Shown: positions 1 through 8,667 of the stretch, one piece after another
How the letters are laid out: each line of letters opens with the position of its first letter
How positions within the stretch are numbered: position 1 is the stretch's first letter
Source of the DNA: Hyphomicrobiales bacterium
GTDB lineage: Bacteria > Pseudomonadota > Alphaproteobacteria > Rhizobiales > Aestuariivirgaceae
Length of the DNA: 15,277 nt
Direction: 5' to 3'
NCBI GenBank assembly: GCA_026987255.1
Contig: JALSNA010000141.1
Location: 1 to 15,277 of the forward strand
Program-made: the position numbers and the translations under genes
Notes under the pieces: model-generated
Told to the model about the DNA's origin: nothing
Seen by the model: only the letters and a program-made list of their open reading frames with translations
The model's database searches: none

Positions 1-1
1 C

Positions 2-673
2 CGAGGTTGCGAAACCCGGGTGCTGATCGACACCTCGCCGGACATGCGCGAACAGCTTCTGGCGGCGGGCGTGGGCACGCTGGACGGGGTGCTCTATACC
101 CACGAGCATGCCGATCATATCCATGGCATCGACGATCTGCGGGCGGTCTATTTCAACATGAACCACCGCCATGTGCCGGTCTATGCCAATGACCGCACCG
201 CCAACGTGCTGCTGTCGCGCTTTGGCTACTGCTTCCACACGCCGCCGGGCAGCGGCTATCCGCCGACCCTGAAGATGCACCGGATAAAACCGGGCGAGCC
301 GGTCAAGATCGGCGGGGCAGGGGGGACAATCCGTGCCCATCCCATCGGCCTTGAGCATGGCCATTTCCATTCGCTGGGATTTCGCATCGGCAATCTGGCC
401 TACAGCCCCGATCTCAACGGCATTCCGGAAAGCTCGGTGCCGCTGCTGCAGGATCTGGATGTGTGGATCGTCGATGCCTTGAGGCCGGGGCCGAAGCCGC
501 ATCCGACCCATTTCGTGCTCGAGGAGACCCTGGAATGGATCGCCCGGCTGAAGCCGAAGCGGGCCATCCTGACCGATATGCACGTGGCCATGGATTACGC
601 AACCTTGAAAGACACATTGCCCGCCGGCGTGGAGCCGGGGTATGATGGCCTGGAGATTGACCTGCCGGATTGA
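2..673 (+). CDS. MBL-fold metallo-hydrolase (5' partial)
   Basis: The reading frame is open from base 2 to a TGA at 671-673 and enters from outside the window, so the true start is missing. The GTG at 20 is an internal valine: upstream codons read RGCETR before VLIDTSPDMR, which matches the body of this family. The zinc-binding motif THEHADHIHG is encoded around 98-127 (HxHxDH). Later metal-ligand candidates are the H of GLEHGHFHS, the D of YSPDLNG and the H of TDMHVAMDY. This is the PhnP/RNase Z-like branch of the metallo-beta-lactamase superfamily, which hydrolyses phosphodiester or similar bonds. In alphaproteobacteria a homologue often follows tatD, which would lie just left of the window (known pattern, not seen). 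The stop codon overlaps the next gene's likely TTG start. The exact substrate is unknown. Confidence 0.85.
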   Translation, partial: RGCETRVLIDTSPDMREQLLAAGVGTLDGVLYTHEHADHIHGIDDLRAVYFNMNHRHVPVYANDRTANVLLSRFGYCFHTPPGSGYPPTLKMHRIKPGEPVKIGGAGGTIRAHPIGLEHGHFHSLGFRIGNLAYSPDLNGIPESSVPLLQDLDVWIVDALRPGPKPHPTHFVLEETLEWIARLKPKRAILTDMHVAMDYATLKDTLPAGVEPGYDGLEIDLPD

Positions 674-1311
674 ACAAGGTTGTGAGCAAGTCACCGCAAA
701 GGTCCAAAGAAAAAGGGCTTTTTCCGGCCACCTCCATGCCGGATGCGGACTGGTGGCGCGTCCTGTGGCCCGATCCGGAGGCTGTCTTGCGCCGTTGCGG
801 TCTGGCGCGCGGCATGAGCGCCATCGATCTGTGTTGTGGCGATGGATGGTTCACCGTGCCCATGTGCCGCATGCTTGGGGCAGGGGCCGTGCATGGGCTC
901 GATCTTCTGGCGGAGATGATCGGGGCGGCGAAACGGGCGCATGAAAGGGCCAGGGCCCCGACCTGCAACTGGATCGTGGGCGATGCCTGCCGGGTGGATG
1001 CCATGGTCCCGGAAAAGGTGGATTTTGTGCTCATCGCCAATACCTTCCACGGCGCGCCGGACAAGACCGCCCTGGCGGCCAGCGCAGCGCGGGCGCTGAA
1101 GCCCGGCGGGCGGCTGGTGATCATCAACTGGCATGCGCACCGGCGCGAGGAGACGGTTGTGCTGGACGCCCCGCGCGGCCCGGCAACGGAGTTGCGCATG
1201 ACGCCGCAAGATGTGGCACAGGTGGTGGAACCCGCCGGGCTGAAGGCCGTTGAGGTGGTGGAGCTGCCACCATACCATTATGCGGCCATTTTCGGCGCAT
1301 CGTCAGAATAG
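670..1311 (+). CDS. class I SAM-dependent methyltransferase
   Basis: This 213-residue protein has the Rossmann methyltransferase signatures. Motif I is [12 protein letters not shown], about residues 50-61. An acidic residue follows in [10 protein letters not shown], then a motif-IV-like stretch [15 protein letters not shown] and the post-motif [14 protein letters not shown]. It resembles the UbiE/Methyltransf_11 group, but the substrate cannot be told. The start is uncertain. TTG at 670 overlaps the preceding TGA in a TTGA arrangement, suggesting translational coupling. GTG at 682 and ATG at 736 ([14 protein letters not shown]) are in-frame alternatives, and the conserved-looking part begins near 736. 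No good Shine-Dalgarno decides between them. The 3' end overlaps convergent ispF by 9 bp (1303-1311). Confidence 0.75.
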   Translation: MNKVVSKSPQRSKEKGLFPATSMPDADWWRVLWPDPEAVLRRCGLARGMSAIDLCCGDGWFTVPMCRMLGAGAVHGLDLLAEMIGAAKRAHERARAPTCNWIVGDACRVDAMVPEKVDFVLIANTFHGAPDKTALAASAARALKPGGRLVIINWHAHRREETVVLDAPRGPATELRMTPQDVAQVVEPAGLKAVEVVELPPYHYAAIFGASSE

Positions 1312-1782
1312 CACCGTGGCGGTGGCCAGAGCGGCGATGCCTTCCTCGCGGCCGGTGAACCCCAGTTTTTCCGTGGTCGTGGCCTTGATGGACACGCGCG
1401 ATGCCTCCATGCCCAGTATGCCCGCCAGGTTATCGCGCATGGCGGCGATATGGGGGCGCAGCTTTGGGGCTTCGCAGATGATGGTGATGTCGCAATGGTT
1501 GATGCGGCCGCCCTTTTGCGCCGCCAGTCTGGCAGCTTCTTGCAGGAAAATGGCCGATGGCGCACCTTTCCATTGCGCTTGCGAGGGCGGGAAATGCGCG
1601 CCGATGTCGCCTTCGCCCAGCGCGCCGAGGATGGCGTCGGTGAGGGCATGCATGGCCACATCGGCATCGGAATGGCCTTTCAGGGCCTTGTCATGGGGGA
1701 TTTTCACGCCGCACAGGGTGACATGGCCGCCATGCGTGAAGGCATGCACATCGAAGCCGTTTCCCACCCGCACATCGGTCAT
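1303..1782 (-). CDS. ispF: 2-C-methyl-D-erythritol 2,4-cyclodiphosphate synthase
   Basis: IspF converts CDP-methylerythritol 2-phosphate to the 2,4-cyclodiphosphate with release of CMP, a cytosolic step of the MEP isoprenoid pathway. The protein is 159 residues, the normal length for a stand-alone IspF. The metal-binding motif GNGFDVHAF gives Asp11 and His13, and the third ligand is His45 in [25 protein letters not shown] and the C-terminal [18 protein letters not shown] are also family hallmarks. The ATG lies 3 bp after the ispD stop and in the same frame. An AAAGG sits 7 nt before it and can serve as a ribosome binding site. Many alphaproteobacteria carry a fused IspDF instead. The 3' end overlaps the convergent methyltransferase gene. 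Confidence 0.96.
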   Translation of the reverse strand: MTDVRVGNGFDVHAFTHGGHVTLCGVKIPHDKALKGHSDADVAMHALTDAILGALGEGDIGAHFPPSQAQWKGAPSAIFLQEAARLAAQKGGRINHCDITIICEAPKLRPHIAAMRDNLAGILGMEASRVSIKATTTEKLGFTGREEGIAALATATVLF

Positions 1783-1785
1783 TTG

Positions 1786-2472
1786 TCAGCCTTTCAACTT
1801 TTCTTCGGCCCAACGCAGGTCATGGGGCGTGGTGATCTTGCGGTTGTCCGGATCGCCGGGGATGACGGCGACATCATAGCCGGCGTTTTCGGCCACGGCG
1901 GCATCGTCGGTGAGGTCATTTTTGCCCTCGTCGCGGGCCTGGCGGTGGGCGGCGAGTATGGGAGAAAGATAAAAGGTTTGCGGAGTCTGGGCGGCGCGCA
2001 GGGTGTCGCGCGGCACGGTCTGAACGATGATGTTTTCCTCGTTTACCCGCTTGATGGTGTCGGTGACCGGCAGGGCGGGAATGACCCCTTCATGCATGCC
2101 CAGATTGTCCAGAAGGGACTCTATCAGGGCAGGGGTGACGAAAGGGCGGGCGGCATCGTGAATCATGACCACGGAAGGTGCGCCCATTTCGCGCCGCGCC
2201 AGAGCTTCCAGGCCGTTCAACACCGATTGCTGGCGGGTTGCGCCGCCAAGGACGGGCATGGGCATTTTCAGCCCCATGACGGCTTCGGAAAAAAACTGTG
2301 CATGATCTGAAGCGATGACGGCTTGCACCAGAGCGATGCGTGGATGATGGAGGAAGGCCTCGATGGTGTGCCGGATAACCGGCTTTCCGCCGATGTCCAG
2401 ATACTGCTTGGGGATTTGCGCGCCCATCCTGGTTCCGCTTCCTCCCGCGACGATCAAGGCTGCCGTGCTCAT
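1786..2472 (-). CDS. ispD: 2-C-methyl-D-erythritol 4-phosphate cytidylyltransferase
   Basis: IspD transfers CMP from CTP to methylerythritol 4-phosphate in the MEP pathway. The protein is 228 residues, typical for the family. The nucleotide-binding N-terminus reads ALIVAGGSGTRMG and is followed by PKQYLDIGGKPV. HDAARPFV and the TPQTF motif near residue 155 are also present. The frame is open upstream to 2589, but the start at 2472 (MSTAALIVAGG) is preferred. It puts the CTP-binding loop at the usual place, and an AGAGAGG Shine-Dalgarno lies about 7 nt before it. It is the first gene of an ispD-ispF pair and is divergent from dusB across about 184 bp. Confidence 0.95.
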   Translation of the reverse strand: MSTAALIVAGGSGTRMGAQIPKQYLDIGGKPVIRHTIEAFLHHPRIALVQAVIASDHAQFFSEAVMGLKMPMPVLGGATRQQSVLNGLEALARREMGAPSVVMIHDAARPFVTPALIESLLDNLGMHEGVIPALPVTDTIKRVNEENIIVQTVPRDTLRAAQTPQTFYLSPILAAHRQARDEGKNDLTDDAAVAENAGYDVAVIPGDPDNRKITTPHDLRWAEEKLKG

Positions 2473-2575
2473 GAATGCCTCTCTTGGTGCTTTCCTGTGG
2501 CCATCATTGCCGCAATCGATGAGGGAATGCAAATCTGACCGGGGCTGGCGCATGCGGGGAGGGTTTATGGTGCAA

Positions 2576-2589
2576 ATGCTCTTGAGCAT
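2576..2589. promoter_or_regulatory. inverted repeat next to the dusB promoter
   Basis: The 14-bp element has arms ATGCTC and GAGCAT separated by TT. It lies in the ispD/dusB divergent region and ends one base before the proposed dusB -35 hexamer. Its position and symmetry suit an operator, but no known regulator is recognised. It could equally be a chance repeat. Confidence 0.3.
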
Positions 2590-2590
2590 C

Positions 2591-2619
2591 TTGCGGCGTG
2601 CGCCCTTGCGGCCTAGAAT
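2591..2619 (+). promoter_or_regulatory. putative sigma70 promoter of the dusB-ntrB-ntrC operon
   Basis: A -35-like TTGCGG (2591-2596) and a -10-like TAGAAT (2614-2619) are separated by 17 bp, the ideal spacing. They lie 38 bp before the dusB ATG, giving a short leader of about 30 nt. This is a consensus match only; no transcript data are available. Confidence 0.4.
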
Positions 2620-2656
2620 GCATCAAATTTGGGCACCAAACGCAGTTGATTAAAAT

Positions 2657-3667
2657 ATGTGCATCAATATCGGCCCGCTGACATTGCGCAATCGCGTTCT
2701 GCTCGCCCCCATGGCGGGGGTGACCGATGCGCCTTTTCGCGCCTGCGCCTGGCGCAACGGAGCGGGGCTGGTCATCACCGAGATGGTGGCCGGAGAGGCC
2801 CTGCTGGCGGGACGCAAGGATGTGCGCCGCCGCGCCATCAATGCGGATATTCATCCCTTCGTCATGCAGCTGGCGGGGCGCGAGGCCAAATGGATGGAGG
2901 AGGGGGCGCGCGTGGCCACCGCCATGGGCGCGGATATTGTCGATATCAACATGGGCTGTCCCTCGCGCCTGGTGGCCGGCAAGCTTTCCGGCGCGGCGCT
3001 CATGCGCGATCCGGACAGGGCCCTGCGGCTCATCGAGGCCACGGTGCGCGGGGCACAGGGGCGGCCCGTCAGCCTCAAGATGCGCCTGGGCTGGGATGCG
3101 GCATCTGTGAATGCGGCGCAAATGGCGCATATGGCCGAGGCCGCCGGGGTAAGCCTGATCACCATACACGCGCGCACCCGCAACCAGTTCTACGGTGGCG
3201 CAGCGGACTGGCGGGCGGCGCGAAAGGTGGTGCACGCGGTGTCCATACCGGTGATCGTCAATGGCGACATCGTGGATGTGAAAAGCGCGCAAACGGCGCT
3301 GGCGCAATCGGGCGCGGCCGGCGTCATGGTGGGGCGCGCCTGCCAGGGGCGGCCGTGGTTCGCCGGTGAGCTGGCCGGGGCGCTCGATCCGGGTCTTGGC
3401 ATCGAGCCTCTGGATGTGGCGGCGCAGTGGCGCGAGACGGTGCGATTGTTCGAGGACATGCTGGCTCACCATGGAGTGCGCCGTGGGCTCTTGCTGGCGC
3501 GCAAGCATCTGGGCTGGGCGCTGGCCCGCTGGCGCGAGGCGGGGCTTCTCACCGAAACAGAGGCAAGGACATGGCGGGCGCGGCTGGTGCGCGAGGAGGA
3601 TGCGGCTGAGGTGCGCGCAAGGCTCGATGAGCTTTCCTTGCCATTGTGCGGGCAAAGGGCGGCGTGA
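2657..3667 (+). CDS. dusB: tRNA dihydrouridine synthase DusB (NifR3 family)
   Basis: DusB is a flavoenzyme that reduces uridines in the tRNA D-loop using NADPH and FMN. The 336-residue protein is of normal length. It begins with the barrel strand LLAPMAGVTDAPFR, has the catalytic cysteine Cys101 in NMGCPSR, and continues with LKMRLGW, HARTRNQFY, VNGDI and the phosphate-binding VMVGRACQGRPWF. The FMN-binding TIM barrel covers roughly residues 1-240 and the helical tRNA-binding domain the rest. The ATG at 2657 gives the canonical N-terminus, although no clear Shine-Dalgarno precedes it. The TGA (3665-3667) overlaps the ntrB ATG by one base. Cotranscription of nifR3 with ntrBC is a classic alphaproteobacterial arrangement. 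Confidence 0.95.
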   Translation: MCINIGPLTLRNRVLLAPMAGVTDAPFRACAWRNGAGLVITEMVAGEALLAGRKDVRRRAINADIHPFVMQLAGREAKWMEEGARVATAMGADIVDINMGCPSRLVAGKLSGAALMRDPDRALRLIEATVRGAQGRPVSLKMRLGWDAASVNAAQMAHMAEAAGVSLITIHARTRNQFYGGAADWRAARKVVHAVSIPVIVNGDIVDVKSAQTALAQSGAAGVMVGRACQGRPWFAGELAGALDPGLGIEPLDVAAQWRETVRLFEDMLAHHGVRRGLLLARKHLGWALARWREAGLLTETEARTWRARLVREEDAAEVRARLDELSLPLCGQRAA

Positions 3668-4775
3668 TGGATACCAAAAGCACGGAATTTCGCGCCTCCT
3701 TGCTCATGGCGATTCCCAATCCCCTGCTGGCGATCGATGCGCAAGACAAGATTGTCTTCGCCAATGCGGCGGCGGAACTGTTCTTTCAGACATCGGTACG
3801 CAGCCTGGCGAAATACGGCCTTTCCGCCATCATTCCCTTTTCCTCGCCATTGCAGGAGATGATCGGACAGGTGCGCAAGACCTGCGTGACCATGAACGAA
3901 TATGACGTGAGCATAGGCACGCCGCGCACCGGCGGGGAGCGCTCCGTCGATCTGCAGGCGGCCTTCGCGCCCGATCTGGACGGAGTTATCGTGTTGCAGA
4001 TCTGGCCGCGCTCCATGGCGCAAAAAATCGGCCGCCAATTGACGTCGCGCTCGGCGGCGCGCACGGTTTCGGGCATGGCCGCCATGCTGGCGCACGAGAT
4101 CAAGAATCCGCTTTCGGGCATACGCGGCGCGGCGCAATTGCTGGAGCCATCGCTGGACGAGGAGGACAAGGCGCTCTCGCAACTCATCTGCGCCGAGACA
4201 GACCGCATACGCGACCTGGTGAACCAGATGGAGGTCTTCACCGACGAGCGCCCCCTTGAGCGCATGCCGGTGAACATTCATGACGTGCTGGATCATGTCA
4301 GGCGGGTGGCCGAAAGCGGCTTTGCGGCGGATATCCCCATTCATGAAATCTACGACCCCTCCCTGCCGCCGGTGCTGGGCAGCCGTGATCAGCTCATCCA
4401 GGTGCTGCTCAACCTGGTCAAGAATGCCGCAGAGGCCATCCACGAGGCGGATGAGGGGGGCGAAATCTTCCTGCACACGGCCTTTCGCACCGGGGTGCGC
4501 ATTGCCGTGGCCGGCTCCAGCCACAAGGTTTCCCTGCCTCTGGAAGTCAAGGTGGTGAACACCGGAGCGCGCATCCATGAGGAGATTCGCCAGCACATTT
4601 TCGAGCCCTTCATCTCGTCGAAGCCCTCCGGCAAGGGGCTGGGGCTGGCGCTTGTGGCCAAGATCGTGCGCGATCACGGCGGCGTGGTGGAGTGCGATTC
4701 GACGCAGGCGCAGACGGTGTTCCGCATTCTCCTGCCGCTTTTCGAAGAAACCAGACCCAAAGGGGCCGAACAGCA

Positions 4776-4779
<4 letters not shown>
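3667..4779 (+). CDS. ntrB: nitrogen regulation sensor kinase/phosphatase NtrB, altered G1 box
   Basis: NtrB (GlnL) is the cytosolic histidine kinase/phosphatase of the nitrogen two-component system. It phosphorylates NtrC and is controlled by PII proteins. The 370-residue protein has an N-terminal PAS-like domain (about 1-115, ANAAAELFF), the H-box [13 protein letters not shown] with the phosphorylatable His143, the N-box [11 protein letters not shown] with Asn253, and the G2 box GKGLGLALV. The G1 box is odd: where relatives read DNGPG it reads NTGAR (residues 298-302), losing the invariant adenine-contacting Asp and the second Gly. The rest of the domain is intact and unframeshifted. The ATG at 3667 is preferred over GTG at 3646 and GTG at 3664 because it overlaps the dusB stop (TGATG). 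The stop overlaps ntrC by 4 bp. Confidence 0.93.
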
Positions 4780-6230
<1,451 letters not shown>

Positions 6231-6303
6231 AGCTTCAAAGGGTTGCCTTCATGACTTGCAATGTTGCCGGGGCCTTGGGATGCTGGGAAAATGCACGAGC
6301 CGA

Positions 6304-6345
6304 TGGACACCTGTCTGTCCTTGACATGCGGAAGACCGGTGTCCA
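6304..6345 (+). terminator. stem-loop 74 bp after ntrC, possible transcript end
   Basis: Arms TGGACACC (6304-6311) and GGTGTCCA (6338-6345) pair perfectly. The stem continues inward after one mismatch with GTCT/AGAC and TCC/GGA, giving about 15 pairs and a 9-nt loop. No T-run follows (AAAAG instead), so it is not a canonical intrinsic terminator. It may protect the 3' end of ntrC mRNA. The perfect TTGACA at 6321 lies in its loop. Confidence 0.45.
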
Positions 6346-6353
6346 AAAGTTTC

Positions 6354-6369
6354 CATAATATATATTATG
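6354..6369. promoter_or_regulatory. 16-bp perfect AT-rich palindrome
   Basis: CATAATATATATTATG equals its own reverse complement and stands out in a GC-rich region. An additional ATTATGG half-site follows at 6373-6379. It contains several -10-like hexamers (TATATT, TATTAT) and could be a promoter core, a dimeric regulator operator, or both. No known regulator consensus is recognised with certainty. Confidence 0.4.
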
Positions 6370-6472
6370 CGAATTATGGGCATGGGAATGCGGGAAAGTT
6401 CTGGTCTGTCCTCATGCTGGCTTGTCATCCGGTTCTTGATGGCCAGCACCATGTGTGATTGTCAGGTGCAAA

Positions 6473-6553
6473 GACCATCCTCACCCCCTGCAATCACCCG
6501 TGGCGTCCCATGACTGGGGTGCAAGGGGTGAGGATGGCCGCGCAGGCGTTTTT
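6473..6553 (+). ncRNA. long stem-loop followed by T5, candidate sRNA 3' end or terminator
   Basis: Bases 6475-6487 (CCATCCTCACCCC) pair perfectly with 6525-6537, and after one mismatch TGCA pairs with TGCA (6489-6492 with 6520-6523), so about 17 pairs form. A run of five T lies at 6549-6553, about 11 nt after the stem. This is further away than in a classic intrinsic terminator. The element could end a short RNA starting near the AT-rich palindrome about 100 bp upstream. The RNA gene is an inference; only the pairing is directly seen. Confidence 0.35.
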
Positions 6554-6628
6554 CAAGCCCTCCAGGAGCGAATGGGATGCAATGGGCTTGCCTGCTTCTT
6601 GATGGAGATGCGGCGTCATTTGCCTTGG

Positions 6629-6653
6629 GCGCCTCCTGCGGGCAGGAAGGTGC
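6629..6653 (+). other. stem-loop in the gltA upstream region
   Basis: Five inner pairs (TCCTG with CAGGA) close a CGGG loop. After a bulged A at 6648, five further pairs including one G-U follow. The stem is compact and GC-rich, with no T-run after it. Confidence 0.35.
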
Positions 6654-6682
6654 GAACCCCAGAGCATGAGCTCCCTGCCCTG

Positions 6683-6729
6683 GCGCATTGGCCCTTTAGC
6701 GCACTTGCGGGCGGCGCATCAATGCGCTA
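6683..6729 (+). promoter_or_regulatory. mutually exclusive stem-loops upstream of gltA
   Basis: GCGCATTG (6683-6690) is the exact complement of CAATGCGC (6720-6727). TAGCGCA (6697-6703) is the exact complement of TGCGCTA (6723-6729). The two right arms overlap, so only one hairpin can form at a time. If transcribed as the gltA leader this could act as a switch; it may also be incidental. A further hairpin (6758-6778, GTCT/AGAC core) lies between it and the gltA ribosome binding site. Confidence 0.3.
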
Positions 6730-6855
6730 GCCATTGGGTGCGACAGTTGAAGGATTTGCCCGGTCTTCAAGACCCGGGAAAGCCTGCCCGGCGAGGCGCG
6801 CCACATCAGGCCTTGCGCCCCGGGTTCATCATTTCTTTTCAGGAAGGTTGCATTC

Positions 6856-8229
6856 ATGAGCAAATCGGACAAGTCCGCCAAAACCAACCCCGAGGCCGTC
6901 AGCAAGGAGGCCGCGGACAAGGCGCATCTTGATATCAGGGGCAAAAAGCTCGATCTGGACATTCTGAAGGCCACCATGGGCCCCGATGTCATCGACGTGC
7001 AGAACTTCTACAAGCGTTCGGGCTATTTCACCTTTGATCCGGGCTATACCTCCACCGCCTCGTGCGAATCGAAGATCACCTTCATCGATGGCGATGAAGG
7101 CACCTTGCTCTATCGCGGCTATCCCATCGACCAGCTGGCCGAATATGGCGACTATCTGGAGACCTGCTATCTTCTGCTCTATGGCGAGCTGCCCACCCAG
7201 GCCGAGCGCCGCCAGTTCGATGACGCCATCACCTATCACACCATGGTGCAGGAGCAGATGAGCATCTTCTTCCGCGGGTTCCGCCGCGATGCCCATCCCA
7301 TGGCCATCATGGTGGCGGTGGTCGGCGCATTGTCGGCCTTCTACCACGACAGCCTGGACATCAACGATCCGGAGCAGCGCGAGATCGCCACGCGGCGGAT
7401 GATCGCCAAGGTGCCGACACTGGCCGCCATGGCCTACAAGTATTCCCTCGGCCAGCCCTTCGTCTATCCGCGCAACGATCTGGATTATGCCTCCAACTTC
7501 CTGCACATGTGCTTCTCGGTTCCGGCGGAGGACTACAAGGTCAACCCGGTGCTGGCGCGCGCCATGGACCGCATTTTCATCCTCCATGCCGATCACGAGC
7601 AGAACGCCTCCACCTCGACGGTGCGCCTGGCCGGCTCGTCGGGAGCCAATCCCTTCGCCTGCGTGGCGGCGGGCATTGCCTGTCTGTGGGGGCCGGCCCA
7701 TGGCGGGGCCAACGAGGCGGCCCTCAACATGCTCGAGGAGATCGGCACGCCGGAGCGCATCCCGGAGTTCATCGCCCGCGCCAAGGACCGCAACGATCCT
7801 TTCCGCCTCATGGGCTTTGGCCACCGCGTCTACAAGAACTACGATCCGCGCGCCAAGATCATGCAGCGCACCGCCCATGAGGTTCTCTCCGAGGTGGGCC
7901 ACAAGGACGATCCGCTGCTGCAGGTGGCCCACGAGCTGGAGCAGATCGCCCTGAAGGACGACTATTTCCTGGAGCGCAAGCTCTATCCCAACATCGATTT
8001 CTATTCCGGCATCACCCTGCGCGCCCTGGGTTTTCCCACCTCCATGTTCACGGTGCTTTTCGCCCTGGCGCGCACCGTCGGCTGGATCGCCCACTGGCGC
8101 GAGATGATTGCCGACCCGACCCGCCGCATCGGCCGCCCGCGCCAGCTCTACACCGGGCCTGTGCGGCGCAGCTACGTGCCCATGTCCAAGCGCGGCACCG
8201 GCCTGGGTGCCGACTATCACAGGGATTGA
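6856..8229 (+). CDS. gltA: citrate synthase, hexameric type II
   Basis: Citrate synthase condenses acetyl-CoA with oxaloacetate as the entry step of the TCA cycle. The 457-residue protein is a little longer than E. coli GltA (427), through an extended N-terminus and a short tail. Catalytic residues are His282 ([10 protein letters not shown]), His323 (GFGHRVY) and Asp381 (PNIDFYSG). The substrate-binding [12 protein letters not shown] and the [10 protein letters not shown] stretch are intact. The ATG at 6856 is preceded by AGGAAGG at 8-nt spacing. It stands alone on the + strand after a 625-bp structured gap and converges on yjbQ with 24 bp between the stops. No ntrYX, gltX or lexA lies beside it. 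Confidence 0.97.
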   Translation: MSKSDKSAKTNPEAVSKEAADKAHLDIRGKKLDLDILKATMGPDVIDVQNFYKRSGYFTFDPGYTSTASCESKITFIDGDEGTLLYRGYPIDQLAEYGDYLETCYLLLYGELPTQAERRQFDDAITYHTMVQEQMSIFFRGFRRDAHPMAIMVAVVGALSAFYHDSLDINDPEQREIATRRMIAKVPTLAAMAYKYSLGQPFVYPRNDLDYASNFLHMCFSVPAEDYKVNPVLARAMDRIFILHADHEQNASTSTVRLAGSSGANPFACVAAGIACLWGPAHGGANEAALNMLEEIGTPERIPEFIARAKDRNDPFRLMGFGHRVYKNYDPRAKIMQRTAHEVLSEVGHKDDPLLQVAHELEQIALKDDYFLERKLYPNIDFYSGITLRALGFPTSMFTVLFALARTVGWIAHWREMIADPTRRIGRPRQLYTGPVRRSYVPMSKRGTGLGADYHRD

Positions 8230-8234
8230 GCAAA

Positions 8235-8247
8235 AGGGGCATCCCCT
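8235..8247 (-). terminator. short terminator of the transporter-yjbQ operon
   Basis: AGGGG and CCCCT form a 5-bp stem around a 3-nt loop. Read on the - strand the stem runs into TTTTG, as in a small intrinsic terminator, 7 bp after the yjbQ stop. An adjacent hairpin (CCTGTC 8250-8255 with GACAGG 8261-8266) overlaps the end of yjbQ and may serve gltA on the other strand, but no T-run follows it. Confidence 0.45.
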
Positions 8248-8253
8248 GCCCTG

Positions 8254-8667
8254 TCAGTCCGACAGGAGGTGGGCGATGACCTGTCGGGCATGGGGCCTTG
8301 CGCGATGCTCGAAGAGATAGATGCCTTGCCATGTTCCCAGGACGGGGCGGCCATTGGCCACCGGAATGGACAGGGAAACATCCGTCAGGGCTGCCTTGAT
8401 GTGGGCGGGCATGTCGTCGGCCCCCTCAAGGACATGGCGGTACCAAGGGGCATTTTCCGGCGCCAGACGGCGGAAGAACTCGTTGAGATCCCTTTGCACA
8501 TCCGGGTCGGCGTTTTCCTGGATGGTCAGGGAGGCGGATGTATGGCGCACGAAAAGGGTCAGAAGCCCCTGCCCCGCCGCAGTGCAGAAACGCTCTGCCT
8601 GGCGGGTGATTTCATAAAGGCCCGCACCATGGGTGGATACCTCGATGGTGGTCTGAAACTGCTTCAT
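8254..8667 (-). CDS. yjbQ: YjbQ family protein (UPF0047)
   Basis: The 137-residue protein matches the UPF0047/YjbQ family in length. It shows the hallmarks LFVRHTSASLTIQENADPDVQRDL and the C-terminal LGTWQGIYLFEHRARPH. Its conserved histidines suggest metal binding. E. coli YjbQ has weak thiamine phosphate synthase activity, but its physiological role is not settled. The ATG overlaps the TGA of the upstream ABC ATPase gene by one base, and a strong AAGGAG lies 8 nt before it inside that gene. It is therefore the last, translationally coupled gene of the transport operon. Nothing in the protein links it to transport. Confidence 0.93.
   Translation of the reverse strand: MKQFQTTIEVSTHGAGLYEITRQAERFCTAAGQGLLTLFVRHTSASLTIQENADPDVQRDLNEFFRRLAPENAPWYRHVLEGADDMPAHIKAALTDVSLSIPVANGRPVLGTWQGIYLFEHRARPHARQVIAHLLSD

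Larger units (their letters stand above)
6231..6855. other. ntrC-gltA intergenic region, structured, no convincing gene
   Basis: These 625 bp contain only short reading frames without recognisable motifs. They do hold a dense series of inverted repeats (6304-6345, 6473-6539, 6554-6590, 6629-6653, 6683-6729, 6758-6778), a perfect AT-rich palindrome (6354-6369) and the gltA ribosome binding site. The region must contain the ntrC transcript end and probably the gltA promoter, though no strong -35/-10 pair was found close to gltA. The hairpin density suggests a small RNA gene, a long structured 5' leader, or both. Confidence 0.6.

Noticed and set aside
2651..2656. TAAAAT as the dusB -10 box
   Set aside because: It touches the ATG, so transcription would start inside the coding sequence; the box at 2614-2619 is better placed.
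6321..6326. Perfect TTGACA as a -35 box
   Set aside because: No -10 hexamer lies 15-19 bp downstream, and the sequence forms the loop of a strong hairpin.
6626..6640. Possible sigma54 (-24/-12) promoter before gltA
   Set aside because: GG and GC elements are present but their spacing is off by a base and the surrounding consensus is poor.
6455..6730. Open reading frame of 91 codons in the ntrC-gltA gap
   Set aside because: It starts with GTG without a ribosome binding site, has no recognisable motif, and runs through several perfect hairpins that better explain the sequence.
6829..8220. 463-codon frame antisense to gltA
   Set aside because: It is a high-GC shadow of the citrate synthase gene with no protein family signature.
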